Source: Sediminibacterium sp. C3 (GTDB taxonomy: Bacteria > Bacteroidota > Bacteroidia > Chitinophagales > Chitinophagaceae). Taken from it: a stretch of 64,000 nt of DNA. The position numbers were made by a program, and so were the translations under genes. Positions 7,953 to 17,057 of the stretch are shown here, one piece after another (positions within the stretch are counted from its first letter, which is position 1; every line of letters starts with the position of its first letter). The notes beneath the pieces are model-generated. The model did not search any database, was not told the DNA's origin, and worked only from the letters and a program-made list of their open reading frames with translations. The DNA lies in NCBI RefSeq assembly GCF_000508085.1, contig NZ_KI669560.1, positions 2,545,815-2,609,814 on the forward strand, given 5' to 3'.

Positions 7953-10406
7953 TTATCTTCCAACAGGCAATGCAATGCGGATACCCGAACGCTGAGCGCC
8001 CCCTTGTTCAACAGAGCGTATATAATCCACCCGAATAACCTTGAAGATATTTTCCAAACCTGCAAAATATTCCAGATAATAATTTCCCTTCTCCAGCATC
8101 AAAGCATTGGCACCTGTAACCAAAAACCAATTCAGTTTCTTAAATCCCGGAATTTTATTGGTGAACAAACCATTTAAATGGTATTCAATATGTCCTGTAC
8201 CATACAATGCTACCGTATTGCTGAACCTGTAATAAGGTGCCAGCTGAAAAGAGCTAGAAAAAGGGCTGGCCAGAATAACCTGGTTGCCAATAAAATGAAT
8301 CTGATCGGGTTCAAAAACTCTGGTTTTCTGCAAAAAGCCCCCAGTAGAAAAAGCATATTTTAATTCCCCCGCAAGTCCCAGATTCATTTCATCTGAAACA
8401 TTCAACCGCCATTTGGTATAATCTGCGTCCGCACCCAAAACACCTGAAATGGCTTTGGTAACAGATAAATTAAATGTGGGATAACCTGAACCAATATTCA
8501 CTTTGCGATCAGGATATTCAATATACCTTGCACCAGGAATCCATGTTAGGCCTGCACTTAACAGGAATGCCTTATGAGGTTGCATAGGTCCTGCACCCAT
8601 TTCAGAAGGATAATTATTGGAAAAAGATCTGTTAGGGAAATCTTTCCAAAAAGCTATATCAGGAAGATTACTCAATGGTCTTCTATTTTGGAATTGTAAG
8701 GAAGCCGAAAAATTCAACCCATTGCCGATGCCTGCACTATAATTCATACGCAAAAAATCTGCCTCATATATTTTCATGAAATTCTGTTCGCGCATCAAAG
8801 TGTAAATAGAGTTAATCGGCTCAGAAATAGGAGCAGCATTGTTAAACTGAAAAACTTTTTTACCTCCTGCTATTTGAATGGACTGAAAATATTTTTTGCC
8901 GAAACTGTAATTCAAAGATATCGATGGATTAAAATGTTTATTTGCGAATCCATAGCGGAATTCTGGGGTTATAGTTAAAGATTTTCTTCCCTCGTATTGC
9001 TTTATCCATTGTGGCGCAATCTTTAATACACCTCCTTCCACTGTATTAAAGTTTAAAGAATTAATAAGCGGATCAATACGAAAAGTTATTTGCTCCTTTC
9101 TCTTAGAAAAGAATTTACCGGTAAACAAAATAGCTCCAATACTGATTTTATTTCTAATCTTGTCCAGTGAATCCAGGTAAGCCGGGGATTCTCTAACTTT
9201 TTCCAAACTATCTTTTTTCTGATAATCTCTAACTTCTTCTATCAGCAAGGGCAATGGACGGATGCTATCCCAATAAGCCATTGGCTTTTTATTGGCGCTA
9301 TCTTCATATCGGCGAATTACATTGTTGAAAAATTTGGGGTTAAAAACAGGATCAATATCAAATTGGTTGTACACTTGAAGAAAACTTCCAAAAAAATCAA
9401 ACCCAAAAAATTTTCCATATGGGTAAATCACTTGCTGTTTAATTACCCAAAAAGATTTTAACGGCACATATTGTTGCTGTATTACCAATGAATCCAGCAA
9501 TTGCATTTGTTGCTCTCTCACCAGTTTCAATTCCACACTCTGAATATGCCAGTCATTTTCGGTAATATGTATATAACCAGTAAATAATGGTTCATAATTT
9601 CTTTTTGGCATCACGCGAATGCGATTGATTTCTTTTCCAGATTCATAAAAAGTCCCCTCAAATTTGTACCGGTAAAAATTCAGGGCATTATCCGATATAG
9701 GGGATATAAACCCTCTGGGATTCAAGCCATCTCCCAGAGATACAATATTGTCGTAGAAAGAGATAATCTGTGGATTCCCAAATCCAAAACCATTGCTTCT
9801 GCCACTGACTTTTGTAGAAACAATCTCTACTTTTCTTTGATTGGGTTCATTTACAGAATACCTGGCAATTGTTTCAGAAAGGAATAACATCTTTCTTTTA
9901 CTGGTATCACCATCTTCAAAATCTACTTTCTGTCCCAAAAATGTTTTGGGATAATTCCTGAGCTGCATTTGCCCTTTTATATAAACTTCAGCTGAAAACT
10001 TTTTAATCTCAGTTCCATTTTCCTTTCTGCGGGAAATGGCATTTCTGATAATGCCGTATGCCGGATCTTCTCCTCCGGTTTTTACAACCACTTCATTCAA
10101 TTGATAGGTTTGATTCTCCAGAAAAATATCAAGTCTGATTGGCTGATTGGTAACAACAATATTTTTTTCCTGTGATTGGTATCCTATAAATTGAAAAACC
10201 AATGTGTATTTACCCGGGGTGAGCAACAAACTATAAAAACCATCACTGTTGGCTGTTGCCCCTTTGGTTGTGCCTTTGACCAGAACAGAAGAAAATGGTA
10301 AAGGAGATCGATTGGTAGCAGAACTAATTACACCTGTAACTGTACTGGCCCAAATGGGCACTTGTACCACCATGAAAATTAAAAGAGCTACTACCTTTTT
10401 ACACAT
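7953..10406 (-). CDS. DUF5686 / carboxypeptidase-like regulatory domain outer-membrane protein
   Basis: About 817 aa from the ATG at 10406, which gives a proper signal peptide (MCKKVVALLIFMVVQVPIWA). A longer frame to 10463 would start inside the upstream operon's terminator, so I prefer the shorter one. Residues about 22-105 form a CarboxypepD_reg-like domain (VTGVISSATNRSPLPFSSVL, GFYSLLLTPGKYTLVFQFIG). The remainder matches the DUF5686 family of Bacteroidota: DPAYGIIRNAISRRKEN, KFSAEVYIKGQMQL, then a barrel-like region ending GIRIALPVGR. The family has no firmly assigned function; an outer-membrane location is inferred from the signal peptide and barrel-like C-terminus. It is followed closely by trhO. 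Confidence 0.87.
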   Translation of the reverse strand: MCKKVVALLIFMVVQVPIWASTVTGVISSATNRSPLPFSSVLVKGTTKGATANSDGFYSLLLTPGKYTLVFQFIGYQSQEKNIVVTNQPIRLDIFLENQTYQLNEVVVKTGGEDPAYGIIRNAISRRKENGTEIKKFSAEVYIKGQMQLRNYPKTFLGQKVDFEDGDTSKRKMLFLSETIARYSVNEPNQRKVEIVSTKVSGRSNGFGFGNPQIISFYDNIVSLGDGLNPRGFISPISDNALNFYRYKFEGTFYESGKEINRIRVMPKRNYEPLFTGYIHITENDWHIQSVELKLVREQQMQLLDSLVIQQQYVPLKSFWVIKQQVIYPYGKFFGFDFFGSFLQVYNQFDIDPVFNPKFFNNVIRRYEDSANKKPMAYWDSIRPLPLLIEEVRDYQKKDSLEKVRESPAYLDSLDKIRNKISIGAILFTGKFFSKRKEQITFRIDPLINSLNFNTVEGGVLKIAPQWIKQYEGRKSLTITPEFRYGFANKHFNPSISLNYSFGKKYFQSIQIAGGKKVFQFNNAAPISEPINSIYTLMREQNFMKIYEADFLRMNYSAGIGNGLNFSASLQFQNRRPLSNLPDIAFWKDFPNRSFSNNYPSEMGAGPMQPHKAFLLSAGLTWIPGARYIEYPDRKVNIGSGYPTFNLSVTKAISGVLGADADYTKWRLNVSDEMNLGLAGELKYAFSTGGFLQKTRVFEPDQIHFIGNQVILASPFSSSFQLAPYYRFSNTVALYGTGHIEYHLNGLFTNKIPGFKKLNWFLVTGANALMLEKGNYYLEYFAGLENIFKVIRVDYIRSVEQGGAQRSGIRIALPVGR

Positions 10407-10424
10407 ACATTTTATTTTCAATAC

Positions 10425-10461
10425 AAAAAAAGCCCCAATACCTGAGAATTCAGGTTGGGGC
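10425..10461 (-). terminator. Intrinsic terminator of the ferredoxin-ddl-PASTA-rhodanese operon
   Basis: GCCCCAA(TA)CCTGA / TCAGGTTGGGGC forms a 12-bp stem with a 2-base bulge and a GAAT loop, followed by seven T on the minus strand. It lies 22 bases past the rhodanese stop and just before the DUF5686 start. Confidence 0.9.
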
Positions 10462-10483
10462 ATTATAAAATGATGTTAATTTA

Positions 10484-10792
10484 TTATCCTTTGATGCGTT
10501 CCTGCCAGGCAAGCATTCCTCCGGTAACATTAATTAAATTAGAAAAACCGGCAGTTTCAAGTATCAGGCATGCCTGTCCACTTCTGTTTCCGCTTCTGCA
10601 ATAGATATAGATGGGTTCATTTTTAAAATCTTCAATTTCATCCAATTGCATGGTTTGAATATGTCCTAAGGGAACATGTATTCCTCCAATGTTGAAATCT
10701 GCTCTTTCATGGGGCTCTCTTACATCTACCAGATGAATAGCTTCTCCACTATCTAGTTTGGCTTTTAATTCTTCTACAGTTATTGTTTGCAT
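10484..10792 (-). CDS. Single-domain rhodanese-like sulfurtransferase
   Basis: A 102-aa protein consisting of one rhodanese domain. It begins ITVEELKAKL, has LVDVREPHERADFNIGGIHV and the active-site loop CRSGNRSGQA with the catalytic cysteine at about residue 65, and ends NVTGGMLAWQ. No signal peptide is present, so it is cytoplasmic. Such proteins carry persulfide sulfur, but the partner is not evident. It is the last gene of the operon, 9 bases after the PASTA gene, and is followed by a strong terminator. Confidence 0.93.
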   Translation of the reverse strand: MQTITVEELKAKLDSGEAIHLVDVREPHERADFNIGGIHVPLGHIQTMQLDEIEDFKNEPIYIYCRSGNRSGQACLILETAGFSNLINVTGGMLAWQERIKG

Positions 10793-10801
10793 ACAATATT
10801 T

Positions 10802-11620
10802 TTAAGGATGATGATTTACGGTATCTTTTACGGGTGCCTGTTCACTAATATAAAGGTCGATTAATTGTCCGGATCTGATTTTATTTTTTGCAGGATTGCC
10901 ATCCATTCCTGGAGTATCACTCCAAAGAGCGGGATTCTGACGAATGATAAAAGCATTGGCGGAATCTCTAATTGAACCGGCTGCTATAATTGAACCAATA
11001 TTGATATTCATTCCGGTAAGGGTTGATCTTGCCTGATCCAGCGTAAGACCTACTAAATCCGGCACGTCCAGCTCGTCCCCGCCAACACCGCTGCCCAAAA
11101 CCAGATTGATGATGGTGCCTATGGGCACTTTCTGACCAGGTTTAACAGGAGTTCCATTAATCAATTGCTCTAAAACAGCATTTCGTGCGATATCAGGTTT
11201 ATAGGTTACAAATCCAAGCTTTAAACCAAGGCTTTGTAGATACATTTCAGCACTACGAATAGAAAACCCGGTTAGATTAGGCATTTCAACCTGTGGCGGA
11301 ATGGTTCTATTTAGGGTTAAATAAATTCTTCTGCCTGTTTTTACAATAGCATCCGCTTCAGGCGACTGCCTTATTACAGCCTGTTTGGCAATAGTATCTA
11401 TGTAAACTGAATCCTGAATTACTACTTCAAATCCCTGATCTTCCAGTAGTTTCTGTGCCGCAATTATATGCTGACCAGCCACATTGGGCACTTTCTCAAA
11501 CTTTCCATACCCAGTTATCCAGTCAAGTGATCCAAAAAATAAGAGAACTAACAGCAGAATAATTCCTATTCCTGTTAAAATATTTACCCAAAGTGGTTTT
11601 TCTGTAATGAACTTGAACAC
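10802..11620 (-). CDS. Membrane-anchored PASTA-domain protein
   Basis: A 272-aa protein. Residues about 12-31 form one transmembrane helix (ILTGIGIILLLVLLFFGSLD) with a short cytoplasmic head, leaving about 230 residues outside. Three PASTA repeats follow (roughly 41-108, 112-180, 188-260), marked by KVPNVAGQHIIAAQKLLED, EMPNLTGFSIRSAEMYL and DVPDLVGLTLDQARSTL. PASTA domains bind peptidoglycan or muropeptides. There is no kinase or transpeptidase domain, so it is not a PknB or PBP2x homologue. It sits 14 bases after ddl, which fits a role near cell-wall synthesis; that role is inference. Confidence 0.9.
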   Translation of the reverse strand: MFKFITEKPLWVNILTGIGIILLLVLLFFGSLDWITGYGKFEKVPNVAGQHIIAAQKLLEDQGFEVVIQDSVYIDTIAKQAVIRQSPEADAIVKTGRRIYLTLNRTIPPQVEMPNLTGFSIRSAEMYLQSLGLKLGFVTYKPDIARNAVLEQLINGTPVKPGQKVPIGTIINLVLGSGVGGDELDVPDLVGLTLDQARSTLTGMNINIGSIIAAGSIRDSANAFIIRQNPALWSDTPGMDGNPAKNKIRSGQLIDLYISEQAPVKDTVNHHP

Positions 11621-11634
11621 TTGCTATTATTAAT

Positions 11635-12615
11635 TTAGTGAAACGCCTGCTCAATTACGGCTGAATAAAAATCCGTCAAACTCATTCCCATAGCCCTCAC
11701 TTGCTGAGGAATTACAGAAGCATCGCTTTGACCAGGTACTGTATTTACTTCCAGCATAAATGGCTTCTGGTGTTGAGTATCGTATATAAAATCTACTCTA
11801 ACCACTCCCCTGCAATTGAAGATTTCATAAACCCTTTTTGCAGCGGCTTCTAAAGAAGATTTCATTTCGTCATCAATGATAGCCGGAGTGGTTTCTATAC
11901 TTTTCCCCTGATACTTTGCTTCAAAATCAAAGAATTCATTTTGGGTAGTTATTTCTGTAATTGGCAACACCCTGATGATACCATTCTGCTTAAACACCCC
12001 AATGGTAAATTCTCTGCCCCCAATAAACTCTTCTACAAGAATCTGATGATCTTCTTTGAAAGCTTTTGTAATGGCCTGCTCAAGTTCTTCAGCTTTGGAG
12101 ACTTTACTCATACCAATACTACTGCCTCCGTTATTGGGTTTTACAAACAAAGGCAATTGCAATTGGGAAAGAATTTCACTTACTGGAACAGGTGTATGAC
12201 TGAACAAATGCATGGACTTAGCAACAGCAATACCACCAAACGAAGCAACAGCTACCGTATATCGCTTATTCATAGTTAAAGCAGAAGTAGCGGCATCACA
12301 GCTTGTATACGGTAATCCAATCATATCAAAATACCCCTGCAATTTCCCGTCTTCACCAGGAGTGCCATGAATACACATGAGAGCCACGTCAAAATCTATT
12401 TTTTCATTGTTTTCCACAATTGAAAAATCGGCTTTGTTTACGGGTAACTTTTCTCCCGAAGTGGATTCATACCACCAACCTGTGGCATTGATATCAATTT
12501 TATAAACATCATACTTAGAACGATCCACGTGTGTACCGACCGTTAAAGCACTTTTATAACTGATTTGCGCTTCACCGCTCAACCCGCCTGTAACCAATGC
12601 AACTTTTCGCTTCAT
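11635..12615 (-). CDS. ddl: D-alanine--D-alanine ligase
   Basis: A 326-aa ATP-grasp ligase of normal length. Family features are KVALVTGGLSGE at the N-terminus, CIHGTPGEDGKLQGYFDMIG, FVKPNNGGSSIGMSKV (ATP-binding loop), ILVEEFIGGREFTIGVF and the metal-binding LEVNTVPGQSDASVIPQQ. It makes the D-Ala-D-Ala dipeptide for peptidoglycan precursors in the cytoplasm. It lies 16 bases after the ferredoxin gene and 14 before the PASTA gene, in the same transcript. Confidence 0.96.
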   Translation of the reverse strand: MKRKVALVTGGLSGEAQISYKSALTVGTHVDRSKYDVYKIDINATGWWYESTSGEKLPVNKADFSIVENNEKIDFDVALMCIHGTPGEDGKLQGYFDMIGLPYTSCDAATSALTMNKRYTVAVASFGGIAVAKSMHLFSHTPVPVSEILSQLQLPLFVKPNNGGSSIGMSKVSKAEELEQAITKAFKEDHQILVEEFIGGREFTIGVFKQNGIIRVLPITEITTQNEFFDFEAKYQGKSIETTPAIIDDEMKSSLEAAAKRVYEIFNCRGVVRVDFIYDTQHQKPFMLEVNTVPGQSDASVIPQQVRAMGMSLTDFYSAVIEQAFH

Positions 12616-12631
12616 TTGATAGTTTGTGCAA

Positions 12632-12979
12632 TTAAATATGCATTTTAGCCTTCTTAGCCATTAATTCTTCAATGGTTTCCTGATACATTTCATCAGGCAC
12701 ACAGCAATCTACCGGGCAAACCGCAGCGCATTGAGGTTCTTCATGAAATCCCTGACATTCTGTGCACTTATTGGGAACAATAAAATAGGTATCTAGACTG
12801 ATTGGAGCAAAACGCTGATCTGCATCAACAGTAGATCCATCCATTAGCTGAAAACTTCCTTTGATAGTGGTTCCGTCGGCAATAGCCCACTCAACGCCAC
12901 CTTCATAAATTGCATTATTAGGACATTCTGGCTCACAGGCGCCACAATTGATACACTCTTCTGTTATTTTGATTGCCAT
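12632..12979 (-). CDS. 2[4Fe-4S] ferredoxin
   Basis: A 115-aa ferredoxin with two cluster motifs: C9-x2-C12-x2-C15-x3-C19-P and C72-x2-C75-x8-C84-x3-C88-P. The wide second motif (CTECQGFHEEPQCAAVCP) and the roughly 50-residue insertion between motifs are typical of the long clostridial/Bacteroidota type. It is a small soluble electron carrier; its partners are not shown by the context. It is the first gene of an operon with ddl, the PASTA gene and the rhodanese gene. A Bacteroidota-type promoter lies upstream, in a 61-base divergent region shared with the acyl-CoA reductase gene. Confidence 0.95.
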   Translation of the reverse strand: MAIKITEECINCGACEPECPNNAIYEGGVEWAIADGTTIKGSFQLMDGSTVDADQRFAPISLDTYFIVPNKCTECQGFHEEPQCAAVCPVDCCVPDEMYQETIEELMAKKAKMHI

Positions 12980-13008
12980 ACGAAATGGGTTTGTTAGGTT
13001 TGTAAAAT

Positions 13009-13016
13009 TACTTTTG
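13009..13016 (+). promoter_or_regulatory. Putative -7 element for the acyl-CoA reductase gene
   Basis: TACTTTTG matches TAnnTTTG exactly, 24 bases before the ATG. The nearest TTTG (12990-12993) is at spacing 15, shorter than usual. It lies beside the opposite-facing element of the ferredoxin operon. Confidence 0.35.
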
Positions 13017-13022
13017 CAGTAC

Positions 13023-13053
13023 CAAAAATACGGTTGACAAATGATTTTACAAG
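13023..13053 (-). promoter_or_regulatory. Putative promoter of the ferredoxin-ddl operon
   Basis: CTTG-N19-TATTTTTG on the minus strand; the -7 element is exact and the -33 element matches 3 of 4 bases. The distance from the -7 element to the ferredoxin ATG is about 44 bases. The -33 part lies inside the first codons of the divergent gene. Confidence 0.5.
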
Positions 13054-14039
13054 AACGAATTGGATTATTATCCCAATTAGGTCAATATATGCAGGCCAAT
13101 CCCCCTGAATGGCAAGAAGCTAAAGAACGGGCTTATCGGGAAAACCAGTGGTTTATCCCTGAGTTCATAGAAAAAGCCAGTCAGCAAATTGCCCAAACCT
13201 TTCTGGATGAAAAACAACTGACAGCTTGGGCTGAAAAATACCAGGTTCCTGCTTCAATACTCCTTCCGAAACAGGTGGGTATTGTAATGGCGGGAAATAT
13301 TCCACTGGTAGGTTTTCACGACTTCCTATGTGTGTTTGTTTCAGGTCATATCAGTGTAATTAAACCTTCTTCCAAAGACGAAGTACTTATTAAGCACCTG
13401 GTAGCCAAATTGTATGAATGGGATGTTAGAATACAGAACTGGGTATCTTTTGCAGAAAAATTGAAAGGGCTGGATGCCTACATTGCAACCGGCAGTAACA
13501 ATTCCAGTAGATACTTTGATTATTATTTTGGCAAATACCCGAATATTATCAGAAAAAACAGAACTTCTGTTGCTATTTTAGGGGGATCAGAATCGCCGGA
13601 AACACTATCCTTACTTGCAGATGACGTATTGCAATATTTTGGCTTGGGTTGTAGAAATGTAACACAGGTGTATGTGCCCGACAATTATAATTTTGAACCC
13701 TTGCTGGATGCCCTGAAGAAATATCCTGAATTCATAGACTACCATAAATACAAACACAACTACGACTATCACCTGGCATTACTTATCATGGGCGGTAAAT
13801 ATTTCATGAATAACGACCTGGTCGTACTTACAGAAAACAGTTCTCCTTTTTCCCCGGTGAGTCAACTACATTACACCTATTATCAAGACCGGGAAATCCT
13901 TCTAGAACAACTAAAAAAAGACGAGAATATCCAATGTATAGTTGCAGAGGGAATGGTGGATTTTGGAAGGGCACAGACACCCGGACTAAGCGACTATGCG
14001 GATGGAGTTGATACCATGGAATTCTTAACAGGCTTATAA
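13041..14039 (+). CDS. LuxC-like acyl-CoA reductase
   Basis: A 332-aa protein of the acyl-CoA reductase (LuxC) family, a divergent aldehyde dehydrogenase-fold group. Recognisable parts are VGIVMAGNIPLVGFHDFLCV, SVIKPSSKDEVL, YIATGSNNSSRYFDYYFGKY and RKNRTSVAILGGSESPE. The segment FGLGCRNVTQVYVP contains the Cys expected to carry the acyl thioester. The family reduces acyl-CoA or acyl groups to aldehyde with NADPH, but no luciferase genes are nearby and the substrate here is unknown. It is divergent from the ferredoxin gene and about 125 bases before the HtrA gene. Confidence 0.85.
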   Translation: MILQERIGLLSQLGQYMQANPPEWQEAKERAYRENQWFIPEFIEKASQQIAQTFLDEKQLTAWAEKYQVPASILLPKQVGIVMAGNIPLVGFHDFLCVFVSGHISVIKPSSKDEVLIKHLVAKLYEWDVRIQNWVSFAEKLKGLDAYIATGSNNSSRYFDYYFGKYPNIIRKNRTSVAILGGSESPETLSLLADDVLQYFGLGCRNVTQVYVPDNYNFEPLLDALKKYPEFIDYHKYKHNYDYHLALLIMGGKYFMNNDLVVLTENSSPFSPVSQLHYTYYQDREILLEQLKKDENIQCIVAEGMVDFGRAQTPGLSDYADGVDTMEFLTGL

Positions 14040-14164
14040 GCTGACATTTTTTCGGAAAAATTTGTTAAATGGTGTCATTGGTCAACTGTCAATTAAACAG
14101 CTTTGTTTATTTGCTATCTAATAGGCACATTAATTGATTAAATTTATTAAAACAAACAGCGTAT

Positions 14165-15685
14165 ATGAATTGGAAAAATGGTTTACTGATCGTAGGCATT
14201 AGTGCCTCTACCGCCCTAGCAAGTGTTTGGGGCTACGGTAAATATATGGAGAACCAGCAGGCTGGAATTCAGGAACAGGGAAAATTACCTGTTAACTATG
14301 CTGGATTTATGGGGGGCGCCAATAATGCAGCAAATAATGCAATAGATTTTACTGCGGCTGCCACTACCGGAACCCCTGCCGTTGTACACATTAAAACCAG
14401 AACCAAGGCCAAACAAATCAGCAATTCTCAACGCCAGCGTAATCCCTTTGCGGATATGTTCGGTGATGACTTCGGCGATTTCTTCGGGGGTCCAAGAATT
14501 CAGCCGGAACAGAGGGCTAGTGGTAGTGGGGTAATCATCACAGAAGATGGTTATATCGTTACCAACAACCACGTAATTGACGGAGCTGATGAAATAAATG
14601 TTACCCTGGCCAATAAAAAATCTTACAAAGCCACTTTGATTGGGCAGGATCCAAACAGTGATTTAGCTGTGATTAAAATTGAAGGAAAATCATTCCCCTA
14701 TATTGTTTATGGCAATAGCGATGACGCCAAATTAGGACAATGGGTACTTGCCATAGGTTATCCGTTCAGTTTAGACGTAACCGTAACTGCCGGAATCATC
14801 AGTGCAAAAGCCAGATCCATAGATATCAATGGAAGACAGGGTGCCAATCCAATTGAATCCTTTATTCAGACAGATGCAGCTGTGAATCCTGGAAATAGTG
14901 GTGGTGCACTTATCAACACGAATGGAGAACTCATTGGTATCAACTCTGCCATCGCATCACCAACAGGATCTTATGCAGGATATTCTTATGCCATACCCGT
15001 AAATATGGTCAAGAAAATAGTAACCGACATTGTTAAATTCGGTACGGTTCAAAGAGCTTATATTGGTATCAGCTATCCTAAGGAAAACTTATCTGATGAA
15101 GCTAAGAGAGAACTTGAAAAAGAATTGGGTACTGCCTATAAGGAAGGAGAAGGCGTTTATATTACTGATACTCCTGAAGGGGGTGCTGCTGCAAGTGCAG
15201 GTTTAAAGAAAGGAGACATTATTACGAAAATTCAGGGTGTTAATATTACCAGTGGACCTGAATTACAGGAACAAGTGGCCCGTTATAAACCGGGGGATAA
15301 GGTTACTGTACAATACAAGCGCGGAGGAAAGGAAAACACCGTAACCATTACCTTGAAAAATAAAGCAGGCAATACAGATTTAGTTAGACGCAGCAGTGTA
15401 ATTGAAAAACTGGGAGGAGAACTGGTTAATCTGGATAAGAAAGTAGCTACTGCTAATGATGTTCCTGGAGGTGTATTGGTGAAGAAAGTAGGCAATGGCT
15501 TGTTGAGTAAGAGCCGTATGGAAGATGGCTTTGTTATCACCGGCATCAACGGTAAAGAAATCGTAAACCTGGACGAACTCAAGATTGCATTAGGCAGTAT
15601 TAAAACGGGAACCATCCGTATAGACGGTTTCTATCCTGGATTCGAAGGAAGATATACTTATCCGCTTCAGATTACTGAAGAATAA
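14165..15685 (+). CDS. HtrA/DegP-family periplasmic serine protease
   Basis: A 506-aa protein. An N-terminal hydrophobic segment (about 6-23) is a signal anchor or signal peptide. The trypsin-like domain carries the catalytic triad His136 (TNNHVIDGAD), Asp166 (DPNSDLAVIKI) and Ser245 (NPGNSGGALIN). Two PDZ domains follow, the first near residues 300-395 (AYIGISYPKENL, GLKKGDIITKIQGV) and a second, more diverged one near 415-500. The family degrades or refolds misfolded envelope proteins. The loop after the hydrophobic segment is rich in Asn and Ala and probably flexible. The gene is monocistronic and ends at a bidirectional terminator. Confidence 0.95.
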   Translation: MNWKNGLLIVGISASTALASVWGYGKYMENQQAGIQEQGKLPVNYAGFMGGANNAANNAIDFTAAATTGTPAVVHIKTRTKAKQISNSQRQRNPFADMFGDDFGDFFGGPRIQPEQRASGSGVIITEDGYIVTNNHVIDGADEINVTLANKKSYKATLIGQDPNSDLAVIKIEGKSFPYIVYGNSDDAKLGQWVLAIGYPFSLDVTVTAGIISAKARSIDINGRQGANPIESFIQTDAAVNPGNSGGALINTNGELIGINSAIASPTGSYAGYSYAIPVNMVKKIVTDIVKFGTVQRAYIGISYPKENLSDEAKRELEKELGTAYKEGEGVYITDTPEGGAAASAGLKKGDIITKIQGVNITSGPELQEQVARYKPGDKVTVQYKRGGKENTVTITLKNKAGNTDLVRRSSVIEKLGGELVNLDKKVATANDVPGGVLVKKVGNGLLSKSRMEDGFVITGINGKEIVNLDELKIALGSIKTGTIRIDGFYPGFEGRYTYPLQITEE

Positions 15686-15719
15686 AATAAATTTCAACTT
15701 TAAAAGCCAACTGGAAACT

Positions 15720-15752
15720 AAAAGCCCCGCATTATGATGCGGGGCTTTTTTT
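15720..15752. terminator. Bidirectional terminator between htrA-like gene and GH13 gene
   Basis: A 13-bp perfect stem (AAAAGCCCCGCAT / ATGCGGGGCTTTT) with loop TATG and a T-run to 15752 on the plus strand. It ends 2 bases before the stop of the convergent GH13 gene and has four T on the other side, so it can serve both. Confidence 0.92.
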
Positions 15753-15753
15753 A

Positions 15754-17034
15754 TCAATCATTTATTTTTTCATACACCAGGTACTCCCCTGCCTGTAATT
15801 CAAAACTTTCTGCATGCTTAAATTGAAATGTTAAGTCTGAAAACAGATTCCTGAATTTTCCTTTTAACCAATCATGCTCAATTGAAATTCGTAATCTGTT
15901 GTGCTTTGAAACATTCAACAATACTAAAACTATTTCTTTGCCGCTTCTTCTGAAAAAAGCCATCAGAGAGTGGTCATGATCAGAAGGAAGAATATGCGTT
16001 TCACCTTTATAAATTGCTGCATTTCTAATTCTTAATCCTGAAAGCTTCTGATAAAAAGAATGCAATGATGGCTGTTCTTTCCATTCAATTAAATCCTTGT
16101 CAAAAAATGCCAATCGCTTCAGCAGTGGATTTTCCTGACCACTATAAATTAAAGGCATTCCTGACCAGGTAAAAGAAAATACAGACCATGCAAGTGCTGC
16201 TGAGCCATATTTCTCGTATTCAGTACCATTCCAGCTATTTTCATCATGATTCGAAGTGAAAAATAGTTTAATGGCATGTCTTGGGTATTGCGAATAAGCA
16301 TGTAATACATTTCGTATTTCATGTAAACTGCTGTGCCCTTCCGCATATCTGCCCGTTTCATGCATCCACCACCAGGCATAAGTGGCATCAAAAACCTGAT
16401 GATAGTCCTGCACTTCACATTCTGCCAACCAGAAAAGGGGCTTGGTTAATTCACAGCTTAATCTGGCCTGCTGCCAGAAATCAATCGGCACTAAATGTGC
16501 CATATCACAACGGAAACCGTCAATATCAAATTCATTTACCCAATAGCGCATGGATTTAATGAGTTCATGTCTCATTTCCGGCACGGCAAAATTCAGATCA
16601 ATAACATCCTTCCATCCATTTTTTTCAGTGAAATTTCCTTCTTCGTCCTGCATAATCCAGTCGGGATGTTCCAAAGTCCAGTGATGATCACAACCGGTGT
16701 GATTAGCCACCCAGTCAATAATCACTTTCAATCCAAGGGCATGGGCATTTTCAACCAATGCTTTAAAATCTTCCTTATTACCAAATTCCGGATTGATATC
16801 TGTATAACTGCTACAGGCATAATAGCTCCCTAAACTCCCCTGTCTGCCAACCTTACTAATGGGAGTAATGGGCATCAGCCAAAGTAGGGTAACCCCCATA
16901 TCTTTTAGCCTTGGCAGATGTTTTGCAAATGCAGCAAAAGTTCCTTCAGGGGTATATTGTCTTATATTAACCTCATATAAAATAGCCGTATGTGCCCATG
17001 GCACTACGTGAAAAGATGACTTCATGGTTACCAA
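15754..17034 (-). CDS. Alpha-amylase family (GH13) glycoside hydrolase
   Basis: A 426-aa (beta/alpha)8-barrel enzyme with all GH13 signature regions: DWVANHT (about 107-113), DGFRCDMAH with nucleophile Asp177, WLAECE with acid/base Glu205, and TSNHDEN with Asp264. There is no signal peptide, so it is predicted cytoplasmic. At this length it has only a short C-terminal domain. GH13 enzymes cleave or transfer alpha-glucans; the exact specificity is unclear. It is the last gene of the PIG-L/micro-protein/symporter operon, 23 bases after the symporter, suggesting use of an imported alpha-glucoside (inference). A second Met at residue 4 is an alternative start. Confidence 0.92.
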   Translation of the reverse strand: MVTMKSSFHVVPWAHTAILYEVNIRQYTPEGTFAAFAKHLPRLKDMGVTLLWLMPITPISKVGRQGSLGSYYACSSYTDINPEFGNKEDFKALVENAHALGLKVIIDWVANHTGCDHHWTLEHPDWIMQDEEGNFTEKNGWKDVIDLNFAVPEMRHELIKSMRYWVNEFDIDGFRCDMAHLVPIDFWQQARLSCELTKPLFWLAECEVQDYHQVFDATYAWWWMHETGRYAEGHSSLHEIRNVLHAYSQYPRHAIKLFFTSNHDENSWNGTEYEKYGSAALAWSVFSFTWSGMPLIYSGQENPLLKRLAFFDKDLIEWKEQPSLHSFYQKLSGLRIRNAAIYKGETHILPSDHDHSLMAFFRRSGKEIVLVLLNVSKHNRLRISIEHDWLKGKFRNLFSDLTFQFKHAESFELQAGEYLVYEKIND

Positions 17035-17057
17035 ATCTTATACGGTAAGATAAGGGT

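Noticed and set aside
10407-10463. Longer start for the DUF5686 protein
   Set aside because: It would begin inside the terminator of the preceding operon and would bury the signal peptide.
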